In this document: piece by piece, positions 29,301-38,082 of the stretch
Position numbering within the stretch: position 1 is the stretch's first letter
Layout: each line of letters opens with the position of its first letter
Source of the DNA: Candidatus Epulonipiscium viviparus
GTDB lineage: Bacteria > Bacillota > Clostridia > Lachnospirales > Cellulosilyticaceae
DNA: 64,000 bases
Direction: 5' to 3'
Assembly: GCF_030708075.1 (NCBI RefSeq)
Contig: NZ_CP117982.1
Coordinates: forward strand, 3,092,672-3,156,671
The notes under the pieces: model-generated
Database searches by the model: none
The model's input: the letters and a program-made list of their open reading frames with translations, nothing else
What the model was told of the DNA's origin: nothing
Position numbers and translations under genes: made by a program

Positions 29301-32300
29301 TGGTAGCAGAGTTTAATAAACTGCGCAACGCATATGAATTGTTCTACGGAAGAGATATATTAGGAAACCCAGTTGATGTCGTATCGAAAGTTCAGCCGGG
29401 AACAGACAAAGTGGAAACGTCAGAGATTCGCGTCGCAATTGAGAAGGCAGTGGAGATAATTAACGACTTAGTTTATATGAAGGGAGCACCAAAACTTATT
29501 GCCAAATTTACGCCATTCGACGGAAAGGCGTCTCAAGAGTATGGATATGATCAATTAATACCAGATAGAGATTATGAGCTTGAGAAAATAGAGGACGGAG
29601 ACGGTAATGGCAACGGCGTGGATGAAGCAAGTACAACAGACATTCGCGTATCAAGCAAAGTAGCGGGCGTCGATGTACCGGCAAAAACTAGCTGGGTACC
29701 GGCTAGTGCAGTAACAAAATTGGCAGGATCTGTAAATGCAGCGCAAGTAGCAGTGAGTAAATTCGAATCTGCAGGAGACAAAGCAAATCAAGCATCGTTG
29801 AATGTAGTGCTCCAAAATCTTGAGACAGCTATAACAGCGTTTAATAAAGCCGTGAAGGTTACAGGAGAAGAGTTGGATCCGAAGGCTGTAGGATATCAGG
29901 AAGCATATACGAAATTGTATAAAGCTATAGATCAGGGATTTGCGCAACTGGGATTAGACACAACGGGGCAGCCTGTAGAAGACGGTGGAGACTTGCCGTC
30001 AATGGATGGAGATTTGGCATTTAATAAAGAAGTGCGCATGAGTATCGCGGGAGATGGAGGCGATATAGATTCAGAATTCAATTGGGTACCGGTGGCAACT
30101 TATAATGCGTTTAAGAATGCGGTAGTAATAGCAAAACGATCATTGGACGCTTCGAACGCATCTGAAAAATCATTGACGAACGCGTTTAACGCCCTGGATA
30201 GAGTCGGAAATGCGATAAATAAAACAGCAACTCAGAAAGGTGAAGGGCAAAAAGATAAGCGCGATGGTATTATCGACGAGCTGTCAGGTAAAGTGGATGC
30301 GGCGAAGGATATATTATTCGAAGAAGCTGTGTTTGTGAGTGCGAACGGAAAAGATGTACCGACAGATAGTATGTGGATTAACCCTGTACATGCATCGAAA
30401 CTCAAAGCGCAAATTGTGGCGGCAGAAGCAGCAATCTTTAATGCGAACAAAGATGCACACGAGACAACTGGCGTGAAGGGCACTGGAAAAACCACAATGG
30501 CATTATTAACCAATTTAGACAAGGCATTGACTTTATTATTGGATACCGTGAAGCCGGCTTCGGGATTATTAGAAGATGAAGAAAAAGTAGCGGCAGTTAC
30601 GGCGAAGAATGAGTTGAAAGCTATAATAGATCAAGCCAATGCATATGCAAAAACGCGTGCAAGTAATTATCAGGGCACCGAGTTGGCAGATGGAGTGAAG
30701 TGGGTTACCGGAAATATAGTACCAGGATTCACATTTGACCAAAAGACAGAAGTAAAATTACGCCCAACTCTATTTATTGCTCAGGCAGCTAAGTTGGCCA
30801 CAGTTACTTATTCTATACCATATACTAAAGTGGACGCTCAGAAAATGTATGAGGAAGCGAAGACTACTTTAGAAAATGCAATTTCGCAATTTGAAAATGT
30901 ATTAAATAACAAAACACCAGATGGTAGAGATTATGATAATGGCAGATTGAAATTATCTGGAGAAGGCACGATGAATTCGATCAAGGCAGCGAAGGATGCG
31001 ATTAATAAACGAATAGTAGAAATCACAGCGATGATGAAAATGACTCGCGTCGCTAACAATACAAATGCGATTGAAAAGCTCGCGAACGGATCGTATTATG
31101 CACCAGCAACAGAGGTTCAAGCAATTAATACTGCCATACTAAATGCGAAAAAGGAAATGGCTCTGCTAGAAAGAACAGTAGAGGCAGTGAGCGATTTGAT
31201 TGGCGAGAGCGATAGTGTATTGGCAGCGTTGAATGTAGCGGCGACGAAATTTGAAAATGTTCGCGAAGTAAAAGGTACTAGCGAAGGAACAGTCTTTGAC
31301 AATGCGGTAGCGGCAATGGAAATATTATTTGATGATAAGAATCCAATAGTGGTACCGTCTGAAATAACAGAAACTGCTGAGATTGCAGCATATGTGAAGG
31401 CGCTTGTGGAAAATGTTGTAATAGATTCAGCGATCGTGGTAACTGTAGACGCTACGATCTCTGATGCCGCAAAAGCGGGCGCTGCAGATGAACCAGAAGG
31501 AGAAGTAGGTTCTGCCGATGTTACAGTAACGTTAGCTTATGGTGAAGAAGATCCGAAAAATATTAAGAAGGAAGTTGTTTTGGCGGCCGCTCCATATAAG
31601 TGGGATTCTATTAGCAAGGCGAATATACTTTCAGCTGCATCAATAATATATGATCATAGAGAGAAGCTCGTTGTGGACGGCGTATTATTAGCTACGGCAG
31701 AGGGCACTACTGAGGCAGACAAACTTGAGGCTCAGGCGAAAGTTATAGCAAAAGATTTGAAAGATCAGATTACAGAGATGATTCATGATTCAGCGGTCGA
31801 TGTATATATAGTAGCTGCGGATGCAGGATCTGAGGACGCACTGGAAACTGATAACGATATCACCACGCATGCGGAGGCCAATGCGTATGAGGCGCCAAAA
31901 GTTACGGCGAAAGGCGAGGAAAAAGGAAAGCTGAAGTTTAATGTAGTGTTGAGATTGCCTTATGCTGATGTACCGCAGTTGATGACTATCGCAGAACCTC
32001 AGATTATGCATCACCTAGATGAAGTAACCAATGACGGAGTTAAAGGAGCCGCGGATGCAAACAACGAATTCTATACTGTAATATTTAAGGAAGAATTCAC
32101 GGCCACTGTGACTAACCCACCACAAGATGCGATAACGACAGTTGACACGGCCGCTGTAGAGATGGCAAAAGCAATTTATACTGAAAACAAAGCTAAGAAT
32201 GCGTTCGCTGAGATTGAGAATGTGATTGGCGATACAGTAATAACGCAAGCACAAGCTGAGGCGAAAATAATTCTTCATATTACAAAGCTATTGGATGAGA

Positions 32301-33418
32301 AAGGATTTACAACTAACATAGCTAACGGATCAGCGACAACTACTGATAAGACCGTTGTGGATTATGCGGCGGTAGAAGATATGAAGTTTGAGGTAATCAC
32401 AAAGACGTTTACAGCAGCAACAAAAGAAGCCGCTGGAAAAATTACGTTTGATGTAAGATTTACTCAGGGTGCAGTGATTGATACCGTAACTGGAGTAGCG
32501 GATTTAGCTATAGCCAAAATACCTGAGGATGAGCTAGGAGACTTTATGCTTGAGATAGAATCATTCCCTACATTACTAGAAAAGTATGCGTACGTGGAAA
32601 ATTCTGATGGGTTAGGAGAATTTGTAAAGAAAACCGACGAGCTGGTAGCATTTGCTTTAACAGATAAGAATGCGAAGGACGTGTATTCGGCATCAACTAT
32701 TTTAAGTGCGTTTTTAAATTCAGTAGCAGCTGAGAAAGGATTTGATCTTGGCGAGGATGACGATTCAATATTTATCACATTGCCAGATACAATATTTAAG
32801 GCACCACGATCAGCGACTCAGAAAGCCAAAGGGGTTGATGGATTCTATAAATTTGTGGTACAGATTAAAGAAGGAACTGCAGCTGACGCGAAAGTTAGAA
32901 AAACATTCCAAATTACAACACCGATCATAGCATTGCCATATGAGGCTCCAGCAGCAGTAAAAGCGGTAGAAGCAAACTTAATTTCGCTAGGATTGGATCT
33001 AGATGCGGTAGCCGAATTTGAGGAAGCGCAAGAGTTTGATGCGGTAGAATCAGTAATAGAAGTAGAAGAAGTATTTGATTTTGAAGGTGGATACGAAGAA
33101 GAATTCGTAGAAGAAGAGTTAACATTCGATGATTCGACTGAGTATGAATTTGAAGAGAGCTACGAATACGACCAAGAGTACGATGCATTGCTAGAAGAGG
33201 AGATGATATTTGAGGAGCAAGAAACATACTTCGAGGAGCAAGCGCTCTATGAAGAAGAGATAATGTTCGAAGAAGAAATGAATTTCGAAGAGGAAATGAA
33301 TTTCGAAGAGGAAATAATATTCGAAGAGGAAATGATATTCGAAGAAGAAATGAATTTTATAGCAACGAAGAAACAATCATTTATAGCAAAAGTAAAAAAT
33401 TTATTTAAGCGAGGATAA
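23321..33418 (+). CDS. Giant secreted FIVAR-like repeat protein 2
   Basis: 3365 aa, colinear paralogue of the preceding giant protein. The signal peptide (KYNKQMAFTLLGAMTLLP, cleavage near AFA-E) matches it, and the GxDV...W[VI] modules occur in the same order (near residues 234, 703, 1056, 1405, 1713 and 1833, with more to about 2450). The C-terminal module DVYIV...FNVVLRL...YTVIFK is also shared. Unique to this copy are an extra domain (residues about 2950-3190) and an acidic tail with hexapeptides EEEMNF/EEEIIF (residues about 3230-3345). It ends FIAKVKNLFKRG. The ribosome site AAAGGAGATGGATTAATG is nearly the same as in paralogue 1. Probably secreted and surface-associated; adhesin, S-layer or matrix role unresolved. 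Confidence 0.85.
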   Translation: MSLLKKYNKQMAFTLLGAMTLLPVDAFAETPTSYTDGTVGALTKSVKDAATAGTGDKANEWTYGAVTNLIPETTVEIPLINALLQKAIRLTELHTTDVAGLDYPADQYYIEIDEDEDVFAELKKILATGVITNAEDPGIAEHIKIVAENLEDAIKDVEKLKFVEGAGEDYKAAIDKLKAEIHYVDAHLDFSKYAPVTVDEEVADPKEPFDFGDPTKTGTTPIATAVGIAISEDGSDVMEGRYWITEGIHNEVVNAIGEAEDALMNVYKEAQIAAGKKLDDTTDGFNKAVELLDKVTGETGEDSTFSKFALAKINNAQTGQLAGEYSALDSDDNPGTALADGAKAIALLSDETAYKIANVVAGTKENHTTLEKIEDATEALEKAYKEYLKADEGEAEVISARKLNLDKQIALAILGIKPPDGGGALELPDSLPAATTIFNTPNENVIYVYTKTNAGTRTSAQTGTLTTRGEADGIAVYKAGTHSLTADTAKEGFGKDAQYFIVPAITSDPYSVKIADIALLKHEANEEKQGTYITYAEANGHLKTLRNLFQEFEKYDGVTDKAIEDIDNVADYEAYRAEVREGVKAAGNNDYNADTKVALVVAKIAGFAEEVSETVSVSESTEKQEAIEELQNYLLHLGYAVEDTNGAFEVATLADVKFGKVTAIGETNATALTTADGLSDHIKEKFANAIADTEFYNISNVGGVDLNKEQKWVTQAEHDALENVLTRLHKLFKENFITQTKPTDASNDVDNILYTTEMVKAETANLVAAIEMYDEAGKDGIKADFAKSVNDIVEALKDVTEYVTMATFNIEAGASTAPKLTAARVMNTAGKTVLSEDGVFAITREVLTAAPNGFTLDKATPYSLIQNKQLINGATTGANSEATHYVTPADLNALLTEIEPVAILLANDDITGTSKGAKLNDTTNANVHAPEIGNASALVDDLVDKFFTTTDGENALEILVDKIKTAVKTFEDAKKEIIPYKATRDALLEDVNPKMFEDPATADGIRKNILVDKDNGEVYIASDENVVVSKDGGYTYVTYDTTDHKWNTEAEVIPTTKTWVTMEALDTYNVAIAMAETVLRESQINTYAIIPGANGNTANDTASDQVTNPKDDAGEKAVYAEAKLNDDALAKLATAAANGDDYFEIVKETLAKATEAFEKAKQAPESDAVQKDLDTFKSNLDAIYKITKQTDATTVESFEKLGYITGTTPVPGSDVLTVHEFKNDRYPTGVYVSQNTTGVINSVTGKLYGVDATGADDSGAPKSYVSATLAKNVLDAINMAETTKDTPLAVLGKLIDKDKDYFTNIETKVQAAVDAFKAGVKEHLSKNFKTAYTNAQAVIVTNGALNDGTFKLDPAVTDLALKDALDVKFTTDGKIDLDSDIKLDGTKIQESLNGIDRYNSQEDLSGHWVTPMMFSNLKNAMIEAQEMLNAAANAEANIVQAYVNALDDVAAIRVALEGYGKLEGAAKTEAEQLAANAVARLNVTDEERVTLEAAMTNAPSDTKATDILDKIKTEFFKYSLTPLHNAIAEFAPKEVESMAKAGDWRDKAGKLLYGDAYDSTKPETYATLQVRISELPGGADTLTFEELKAADTDKAEIGESSDGKLLYGLNDAEISKITDGLTYITKDYADKLIAAFDALVADIADEKGDEDVLRTLAILVNQFEEKPLSVAGTEGTAKIELYNSYMTASDRLTVKDEKDASKVKVIVASDNQGANVLKTEYWVPSAVLKNLTNALTATEKMLSTPSSKGSAAFVKTLTAQITTNTRLANAMNPKPGIATEEQNAKLITAKANLLTAVNKATVMVGRKAFLEDGTENANANIIDEGRVVVSKLFGTDVSGMDVDGNLVPDSGTRWTTSVAAASKAIDMAMVAYNNLLATEVSLERALINLENFMANFEKTLRYGAKDVYDSVSATMKTLIKNAREGNATYETGPIIAVKDIAISLLGGADIAVNAVWTTKADATRITATVNAAEKFVNTFANVDAPEKRVDLTKMVAEFNKLRNAYELFYGRDILGNPVDVVSKVQPGTDKVETSEIRVAIEKAVEIINDLVYMKGAPKLIAKFTPFDGKASQEYGYDQLIPDRDYELEKIEDGDGNGNGVDEASTTDIRVSSKVAGVDVPAKTSWVPASAVTKLAGSVNAAQVAVSKFESAGDKANQASLNVVLQNLETAITAFNKAVKVTGEELDPKAVGYQEAYTKLYKAIDQGFAQLGLDTTGQPVEDGGDLPSMDGDLAFNKEVRMSIAGDGGDIDSEFNWVPVATYNAFKNAVVIAKRSLDASNASEKSLTNAFNALDRVGNAINKTATQKGEGQKDKRDGIIDELSGKVDAAKDILFEEAVFVSANGKDVPTDSMWINPVHASKLKAQIVAAEAAIFNANKDAHETTGVKGTGKTTMALLTNLDKALTLLLDTVKPASGLLEDEEKVAAVTAKNELKAIIDQANAYAKTRASNYQGTELADGVKWVTGNIVPGFTFDQKTEVKLRPTLFIAQAAKLATVTYSIPYTKVDAQKMYEEAKTTLENAISQFENVLNNKTPDGRDYDNGRLKLSGEGTMNSIKAAKDAINKRIVEITAMMKMTRVANNTNAIEKLANGSYYAPATEVQAINTAILNAKKEMALLERTVEAVSDLIGESDSVLAALNVAATKFENVREVKGTSEGTVFDNAVAAMEILFDDKNPIVVPSEITETAEIAAYVKALVENVVIDSAIVVTVDATISDAAKAGAADEPEGEVGSADVTVTLAYGEEDPKNIKKEVVLAAAPYKWDSISKANILSAASIIYDHREKLVVDGVLLATAEGTTEADKLEAQAKVIAKDLKDQITEMIHDSAVDVYIVAADAGSEDALETDNDITTHAEANAYEAPKVTAKGEEKGKLKFNVVLRLPYADVPQLMTIAEPQIMHHLDEVTNDGVKGAADANNEFYTVIFKEEFTATVTNPPQDAITTVDTAAVEMAKAIYTENKAKNAFAEIENVIGDTVITQAQAEAKIILHITKLLDEKGFTTNIANGSATTTDKTVVDYAAVEDMKFEVITKTFTAATKEAAGKITFDVRFTQGAVIDTVTGVADLAIAKIPEDELGDFMLEIESFPTLLEKYAYVENSDGLGEFVKKTDELVAFALTDKNAKDVYSASTILSAFLNSVAAEKGFDLGEDDDSIFITLPDTIFKAPRSATQKAKGVDGFYKFVVQIKEGTAADAKVRKTFQITTPIIALPYEAPAAVKAVEANLISLGLDLDAVAEFEEAQEFDAVESVIEVEEVFDFEGGYEEEFVEEELTFDDSTEYEFEESYEYDQEYDALLEEEMIFEEQETYFEEQALYEEEIMFEEEMNFEEEMNFEEEIIFEEEMIFEEEMNFIATKKQSFIAKVKNLFKRG

Positions 33419-33432
33419 AAATCTTCAAAATA

Positions 33433-33470
33433 AAAACCTTTCCCAAAAAAAATTGGGAGAGGTTTTTTTT
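33433..33470 (+). terminator. Terminator after giant gene 2
   Basis: Stem AAAACCTTTCCCAA/TTGGGAGAGGTTTT (one G-T pair) with T8, 14 nt after the stop. Confidence 0.9.
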
Positions 33471-33577
33471 GTAGACATAATTTTGATTTTAATTCAAATT
33501 GAAGCATGTTTTTGTGTAATATTATATTTTTATTAATATTTGCGAAAAAGTTACTTAATCTTTAGTTAATTTTCATA

Positions 33578-33606
33578 TTGAATATTTAAAAAAATCCGGA
33601 TATAAT
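33578..33606 (+). promoter_or_regulatory. Promoter of the mannose-glycan operon
   Basis: TTGAAT, exactly 17 nt, TATAAT. The start should fall near 33613, leaving a leader of about 35 nt to the GH130 gene. Confidence 0.75.
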
Positions 33607-33626
33607 TAGGTTACAAATTTAATTAT
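33602..33626. promoter_or_regulatory. Possible operator at the operon promoter
   Basis: Inverted repeat ATAATTA-N11-TAATTAT overlapping the -10 box and start site, a fitting place for the LacI-type repressor at 41901. It is A/T-only, so chance is a real alternative. Confidence 0.3.
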
Positions 33627-33646
33627 GAAAACAAAGGAGAATGTTT

Positions 33647-34636
33647 ATGGCAAAAATAATTGGTTCATCATTGTCAAATATACCATGGCAAAGCAAGCCG
33701 CTAAATTGTACAGACGCAATATGGAGATATACAAATAACCCAGTTATCAAAAGAGACGCGATTCCGTCATCGAATAGTATCTTTAACAGTGCCATTGTAC
33801 CGTTCGAAAATAAATTTGCAGGCGTATTTCGATGCGATAGCAAGTCTCGAAGCATGGACATCTTTGCAGGGTTTAGCGAAGACGGCATAAACTGGAGTAT
33901 AAACCATGATCCGATAAAATTTGAAGGTGCAGACAGAGAAATTTTAAAGGTAGAATATAGATATGACCCGCGAGTATGCTTCATAGAAGATCGATATTGG
34001 ATCACCTGGTGTAACGGATATCATGGCCCAACGATAGGGGTTGGATACACCTACGATTTCAAGAAATTCACACAAGTGGAAAACGCGTTTTTACCGTATA
34101 ATAGAAATGGAGTAATGTTCCCACGCAAAATCGACGGTCTATATACAATGCTCAGCCGGCCTTCAGATACTGGGCACACGCCGTTTGGAGACATTTTCTG
34201 CAGCCAAAGCCAGGATATGACGTTTTGGGGTAAACACAGACACGTGATGAGCACTATAAAAACAAATGCCTCAGCATGGCAATCGACAAAAATAGGAGCC
34301 GGGCCGATACCAATCGAAACAACAGAGGGGTGGCTCATGATATACCATGGGGTTCTAAACAGTTGTAACGGATTTGTATATAGCTTTGGTGCGGCACTAC
34401 TAGAAATAAACAGGCCATGGGAAGTAAAATATCGAACGAAGCCGTACTTGCTATCACCGCAAGAGTACTATGAATGTGTAGGAGACGTACCGAACGTGGT
34501 ATTTCCGTGCGCGGCACTGACTGATGCGAGCAGTGGACGAATAGCAATATACTATGGGTGCGCCGACACAGTAACGGGTTTGGCATTTGCGGAGGTTGAC
34601 GAACTGGTAGAATATATCAAAAGGAATTCATTATAG
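33647..34636 (+). CDS. GH130 beta-mannoside phosphorylase
   Basis: 329 aa. It carries the GH130 five-bladed propeller signatures: [56 protein letters not shown] and the closing block [14 protein letters not shown]130 enzymes cleave beta-1,4-mannosides with phosphate to give mannose-1-phosphate. The YDPRV aspartate is the expected general acid. There is no signal peptide, so it acts in the cytoplasm on imported oligosaccharide. The second of two nearby ATGs (33647) is chosen: AAAGGAG is 7 nt away from it but abuts the first (33641). First gene of the operon. Beside a GH38-like mannosidase, N-glycan core Man-GlcNAc is a likely substrate, but mannan oligomers are possible. Confidence 0.85.
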   Translation: MAKIIGSSLSNIPWQSKPLNCTDAIWRYTNNPVIKRDAIPSSNSIFNSAIVPFENKFAGVFRCDSKSRSMDIFAGFSEDGINWSINHDPIKFEGADREILKVEYRYDPRVCFIEDRYWITWCNGYHGPTIGVGYTYDFKKFTQVENAFLPYNRNGVMFPRKIDGLYTMLSRPSDTGHTPFGDIFCSQSQDMTFWGKHRHVMSTIKTNASAWQSTKIGAGPIPIETTEGWLMIYHGVLNSCNGFVYSFGAALLEINRPWEVKYRTKPYLLSPQEYYECVGDVPNVVFPCAALTDASSGRIAIYYGCADTVTGLAFAEVDELVEYIKRNSL

Positions 34637-34712
34637 TCGGCGTGAGCTGGCAAAATTGTTGCAGTTAAATATACGGAAAGAGGATTAGTATAAAAAGGAA
34701 AGGGCGTATATC

Positions 34713-35642
34713 ATGAAAAAAAAGCGAATCAATTTGAAGGAAAATAACCAATTATTGCTTTTAGCTTTGCCAGGATTGATATGGTTTATCGTTTTTAGCT
34801 ATTTGCCATTGATAGGTAATGTTATTGCGTTTAAAGATTTCAAGATACATAAAGGTGGTTTTTTAAATAGTTTGATACAAAGCGATTGGGTGGGGCTGGA
34901 TAATTTTGAGTTTTTGTTTTCGTCGAGTGATACATTACTAATGTTGCGCAATACAATAGGATACAATTTGTTATTTATAGTTTTGGGTACGGCGATACCG
35001 ATCATTATTGCTATCTCGATTAATGAGTTGCGCAACAAGAGAGCGGCTAAAGTTTATCAGAGCATTATGTTTTTTCCGTACTTTTTGTCGTGGGTAGTTG
35101 TAAGTTATTTTCTCTTTGCATTTTTGGATCCGTCTAAGGGCTTAATTAATGCAATACGCGAAGCGTTTGGGTATGAGTCAATTAACTTTTATTTAGAGCC
35201 CAAATATTGGCCATACTTTTTGGTTGCGCTAAATATTTGGAAAGGTCTCGGGTATGGCACTGTTTTGTATCTTGCCAGCATTGTGGGGATAGATAAAACG
35301 TATTACGAGGCAGCCATGCTAGATGGCGCTACCAAAATGCAACAAATTCGATACATCACTCTTCCTTTCTTAAAGCCGGTGGTCACTATTTTGGTAATAC
35401 TTTCTGTTAGTAAAATTTTGAACTCAGATTTTGGACTGTTTTATCAAGTGCCAAGAAATTCGGGTGCGCTATATAGCGTAACTCAAACAGTAGACACATT
35501 CGTTTATCGTGCGATGACCAGCCTGGGAGATATTGGCATGAGCTCCGCCGCTGCGTTGTTCCAATCCACTGTAGGTTGCGTATTGGTGTTGCTTAGCAAC
35601 TGGCTTATAACAAAGATTGACAAAGAAAATGCAATATTCTAA
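34713..35642 (+). CDS. Sugar ABC permease, LplB type
   Basis: 309 aa, about six membrane helices after a basic N-terminus. The cytoplasmic EAA loop YYEAAMLDGATKMQQIRYIT, near residue 210, binds the ATPase. It matches the LplB/YteP branch that imports complex oligosaccharides. It pairs with the next gene 21 nt downstream, and the two binding lipoproteins feed it. No ATPase gene lies in this operon. Confidence 0.88.
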   Translation: MKKKRINLKENNQLLLLALPGLIWFIVFSYLPLIGNVIAFKDFKIHKGGFLNSLIQSDWVGLDNFEFLFSSSDTLLMLRNTIGYNLLFIVLGTAIPIIIAISINELRNKRAAKVYQSIMFFPYFLSWVVVSYFLFAFLDPSKGLINAIREAFGYESINFYLEPKYWPYFLVALNIWKGLGYGTVLYLASIVGIDKTYYEAAMLDGATKMQQIRYITLPFLKPVVTILVILSVSKILNSDFGLFYQVPRNSGALYSVTQTVDTFVYRAMTSLGDIGMSSAAALFQSTVGCVLVLLSNWLITKIDKENAIF

Positions 35643-35663
35643 CAAAAGGAGGACGGACGAACA

Positions 35664-36572
35664 ATGGAAACCAAAACAGATTTCTCGCAAATAAGCAAGT
35701 CGAGCAATATAATGCTCCATATTATTTTTACGACACTAGCTCTGTTGATGCTTTTGCCAGTTGTTTTTGTAGTGATCATATCGTTTAGTAGCCAAAATTC
35801 TATTGCAGAAAATGGGTATAGCTTTTTTCCATCGGAGCTGAGCTTGGAGGCATATAAATATGTTTTTAGCAATGGGCAAAGCATCATGTCATCATTTTTA
35901 GTTTCTGTGATCGTAACGATTGGTGGTACGCTATTAGGAAGCATCTTGATGTCTACCTATGCCTATGTGCTATCTCGCAAAAACTTCAAATATGTAAAAT
36001 TTTTCACAGTCGTCGCATTGATCCCTATGTTATTTTCGGGTGGTATGGTAACGAACTATCTAATAATGACCACGCTTCTAGGTTTAAAAGATAGCTTATG
36101 GGCATTGATTTTGCCATTGCTAATGAGCTCATTTTATATATTTGTTCTAAAGGCATTTTTTCAAGGATTCGTGCCAGAAGCGATCATAGAATCAGCCAAA
36201 GTTGATGGAGCAACAGAGTGGCAAACTTTCACCAAAATCGTTATTCCGGTTGGCAAGCCGGGGATCGCCACTATTGCATTGTTTCTTACATTGGGATACT
36301 GGAACGACTGGTTTCAAGCGATGTTGTATATCGAAACACAAAGCAAAGTGCCTATTCAATATTTATTAATACGAATGGAAAATACAAGCAATTTTTTGAA
36401 GCAAATGTCAGCTTATATGGGTGCGAGCGTCGCGGAGATTGCAGCCAACATGCCGTCAGATACATTAAAAATGGCCGTGGTGGTAATTGTCGTATTGCCA
36501 ATAGCGTTGTCCTACCCATACTTTCAAAAATATTTTGTACAGGGGCTCACAGTTGGTGCGGTAAAAGAGTAA
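35664..36572 (+). CDS. Sugar ABC permease, LplC/YtcP type
   Basis: 302 aa, about six membrane helices. The EAA loop is PEAIIESAKVDGATEWQTF (near residue 172) and the C-terminal GLTVGAVKE ending is typical of the LplC/YtcP branch. It should form a heterodimer with the upstream permease. The ribosome site is AAAGGAGG, 15 nt before the ATG. Confidence 0.88.
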   Translation: METKTDFSQISKSSNIMLHIIFTTLALLMLLPVVFVVIISFSSQNSIAENGYSFFPSELSLEAYKYVFSNGQSIMSSFLVSVIVTIGGTLLGSILMSTYAYVLSRKNFKYVKFFTVVALIPMLFSGGMVTNYLIMTTLLGLKDSLWALILPLLMSSFYIFVLKAFFQGFVPEAIIESAKVDGATEWQTFTKIVIPVGKPGIATIALFLTLGYWNDWFQAMLYIETQSKVPIQYLLIRMENTSNFLKQMSAYMGASVAEIAANMPSDTLKMAVVVIVVLPIALSYPYFQKYFVQGLTVGAVKE

Positions 36573-36653
36573 GCTGCCGCCGCTGAACGGGTAATATTTT
36601 TCTGCTGTTAAAAATACTTTCATAATACACTTTTTACTAAAGGAGACAAAACG

Positions 36654-38066
36654 ATGAAAAAATATCTTTTCGCATGTATGGCACTATCTATGACAATGGT
36701 GGGGTGCTCCTCCACGGCTTCTTCCGATGATGTTATTCTAAAAGCTCATTTTATTGGTGCGCCACCTGCAGATGAACAAATAGTAGAAGATAAGCTTAAT
36801 GAGTATCTCAAGGCTAATTTTGGTTTTGGCTTAGAGATGGTATTTACAGATTTTGGTGACTTTGACCAAAAATCACAACTGATAATAAATTCTGGCGAAG
36901 ACTACGATATTATTTTTACTTGTGCCTGGGCAAATGACTACCAGAACAATGCGCTAAAGGGAGCCTTTTTAAACTTAACCCCATATCTTGAGTCGCCAGA
37001 GTATCAAGAGCTATACGAAACCATCGATGAAGGGTTTTGGGACGGAGCGCGAGTTAATGGCTCGATATATGCGGTTCCGACGCAAAAAGAAATTGCTCTG
37101 ATGCCGATGTATCAATTTAACAAGGCATATGTGGAGGCAGCAGATTTTGATTATCAGAATGTAACCAAACTTTCTGATGTGGAACCTTATTTGGAATTTG
37201 TGAAAAATACTTATCCAGAAGCATACCCCATGTTAGTGTTTGGCGATAGAATATTTGGAGGGACATATGATTATTTGCTAGGCTTTGAGTATCCCCTAGC
37301 TGTGGATAATAATGGAAAAGTTGTATATATGTATGATTTACCGGAAGTACGAGAGCATGTCATAACTATGGGAGAGTTTTTTGAGAAGGGTTATGTAAAC
37401 TTGGATGCGGCAACGCGAACTGGCAGACCTCAGCTTGGCGAAGCGTATGGGCTCGGCTTGGCATCAGGGCAACCTTTTGCCGAAGTTACTTGGAGCCTAG
37501 ATTCGGGATATGATATCGTCGCAGCAGAGCTGGCGAAACCAATTGTTACTACTAGCAGTACTCGCGGAGCTATGATGGGTATTAATCAAAACAGCGAACA
37601 TCCAGAAGAGGCTCTCGATTTGCTTCAAATTATAGCAACTGATTCAGAATTTCATAATCTATTGAATTATGGCATCGAGGGTGTGCATTACGAAAAAATT
37701 AGCGATACGCAAATCGAACGCACCGAAGCTGGACTGGGAAGATATGCGATTCCGTCATTTTCATTGGGCAACTTATTTAATACGTATACGCTAAAAGGTG
37801 AGCCAGAAAATAAATGGGAAGTATTTCAGCAAGAAAACGATGAAGCATATCGTTCGCCGTTACTGGGATTTGCTGCAAATATATCGGATCTCAAAACCGA
37901 GCTTGCAGCAATGAACAACCTTCGCGCTCAATACGAACCGCTTATTCAAACAGGCTCTGTGGATGTCGAAACTTATATAGAAGAATTTAGAACTAAGTTA
38001 AACGAAGTTGGTATGCAAAAAGTTATAGATCAAATGCAAGTTCAAGTGGATGATTTTTTGAAATAA
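36654..38066 (+). CDS. Sugar-binding lipoprotein 1 (DUF3502 type)
   Basis: 470 aa. A lipoprotein signal ends MTMVGC, so it is anchored outside the membrane. The body is a type 1 solute-binding protein. The C-terminal about 130 residues (LLGFAANISDLKTELAA... GSVDVETYIEEF) match the DUF3502 end common in LplA-like proteins. It presents oligosaccharide to the LplB/LplC permease encoded just upstream. Ribosome site AAAGGAGACAAAACG. It is closely related along its whole length to the next gene. Confidence 0.87.
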   Translation: MKKYLFACMALSMTMVGCSSTASSDDVILKAHFIGAPPADEQIVEDKLNEYLKANFGFGLEMVFTDFGDFDQKSQLIINSGEDYDIIFTCAWANDYQNNALKGAFLNLTPYLESPEYQELYETIDEGFWDGARVNGSIYAVPTQKEIALMPMYQFNKAYVEAADFDYQNVTKLSDVEPYLEFVKNTYPEAYPMLVFGDRIFGGTYDYLLGFEYPLAVDNNGKVVYMYDLPEVREHVITMGEFFEKGYVNLDAATRTGRPQLGEAYGLGLASGQPFAEVTWSLDSGYDIVAAELAKPIVTTSSTRGAMMGINQNSEHPEEALDLLQIIATDSEFHNLLNYGIEGVHYEKISDTQIERTEAGLGRYAIPSFSLGNLFNTYTLKGEPENKWEVFQQENDEAYRSPLLGFAANISDLKTELAAMNNLRAQYEPLIQTGSVDVETYIEEFRTKLNEVGMQKVIDQMQVQVDDFLK

Positions 38067-38082
38067 AAAGGAGTAGTGTTAT

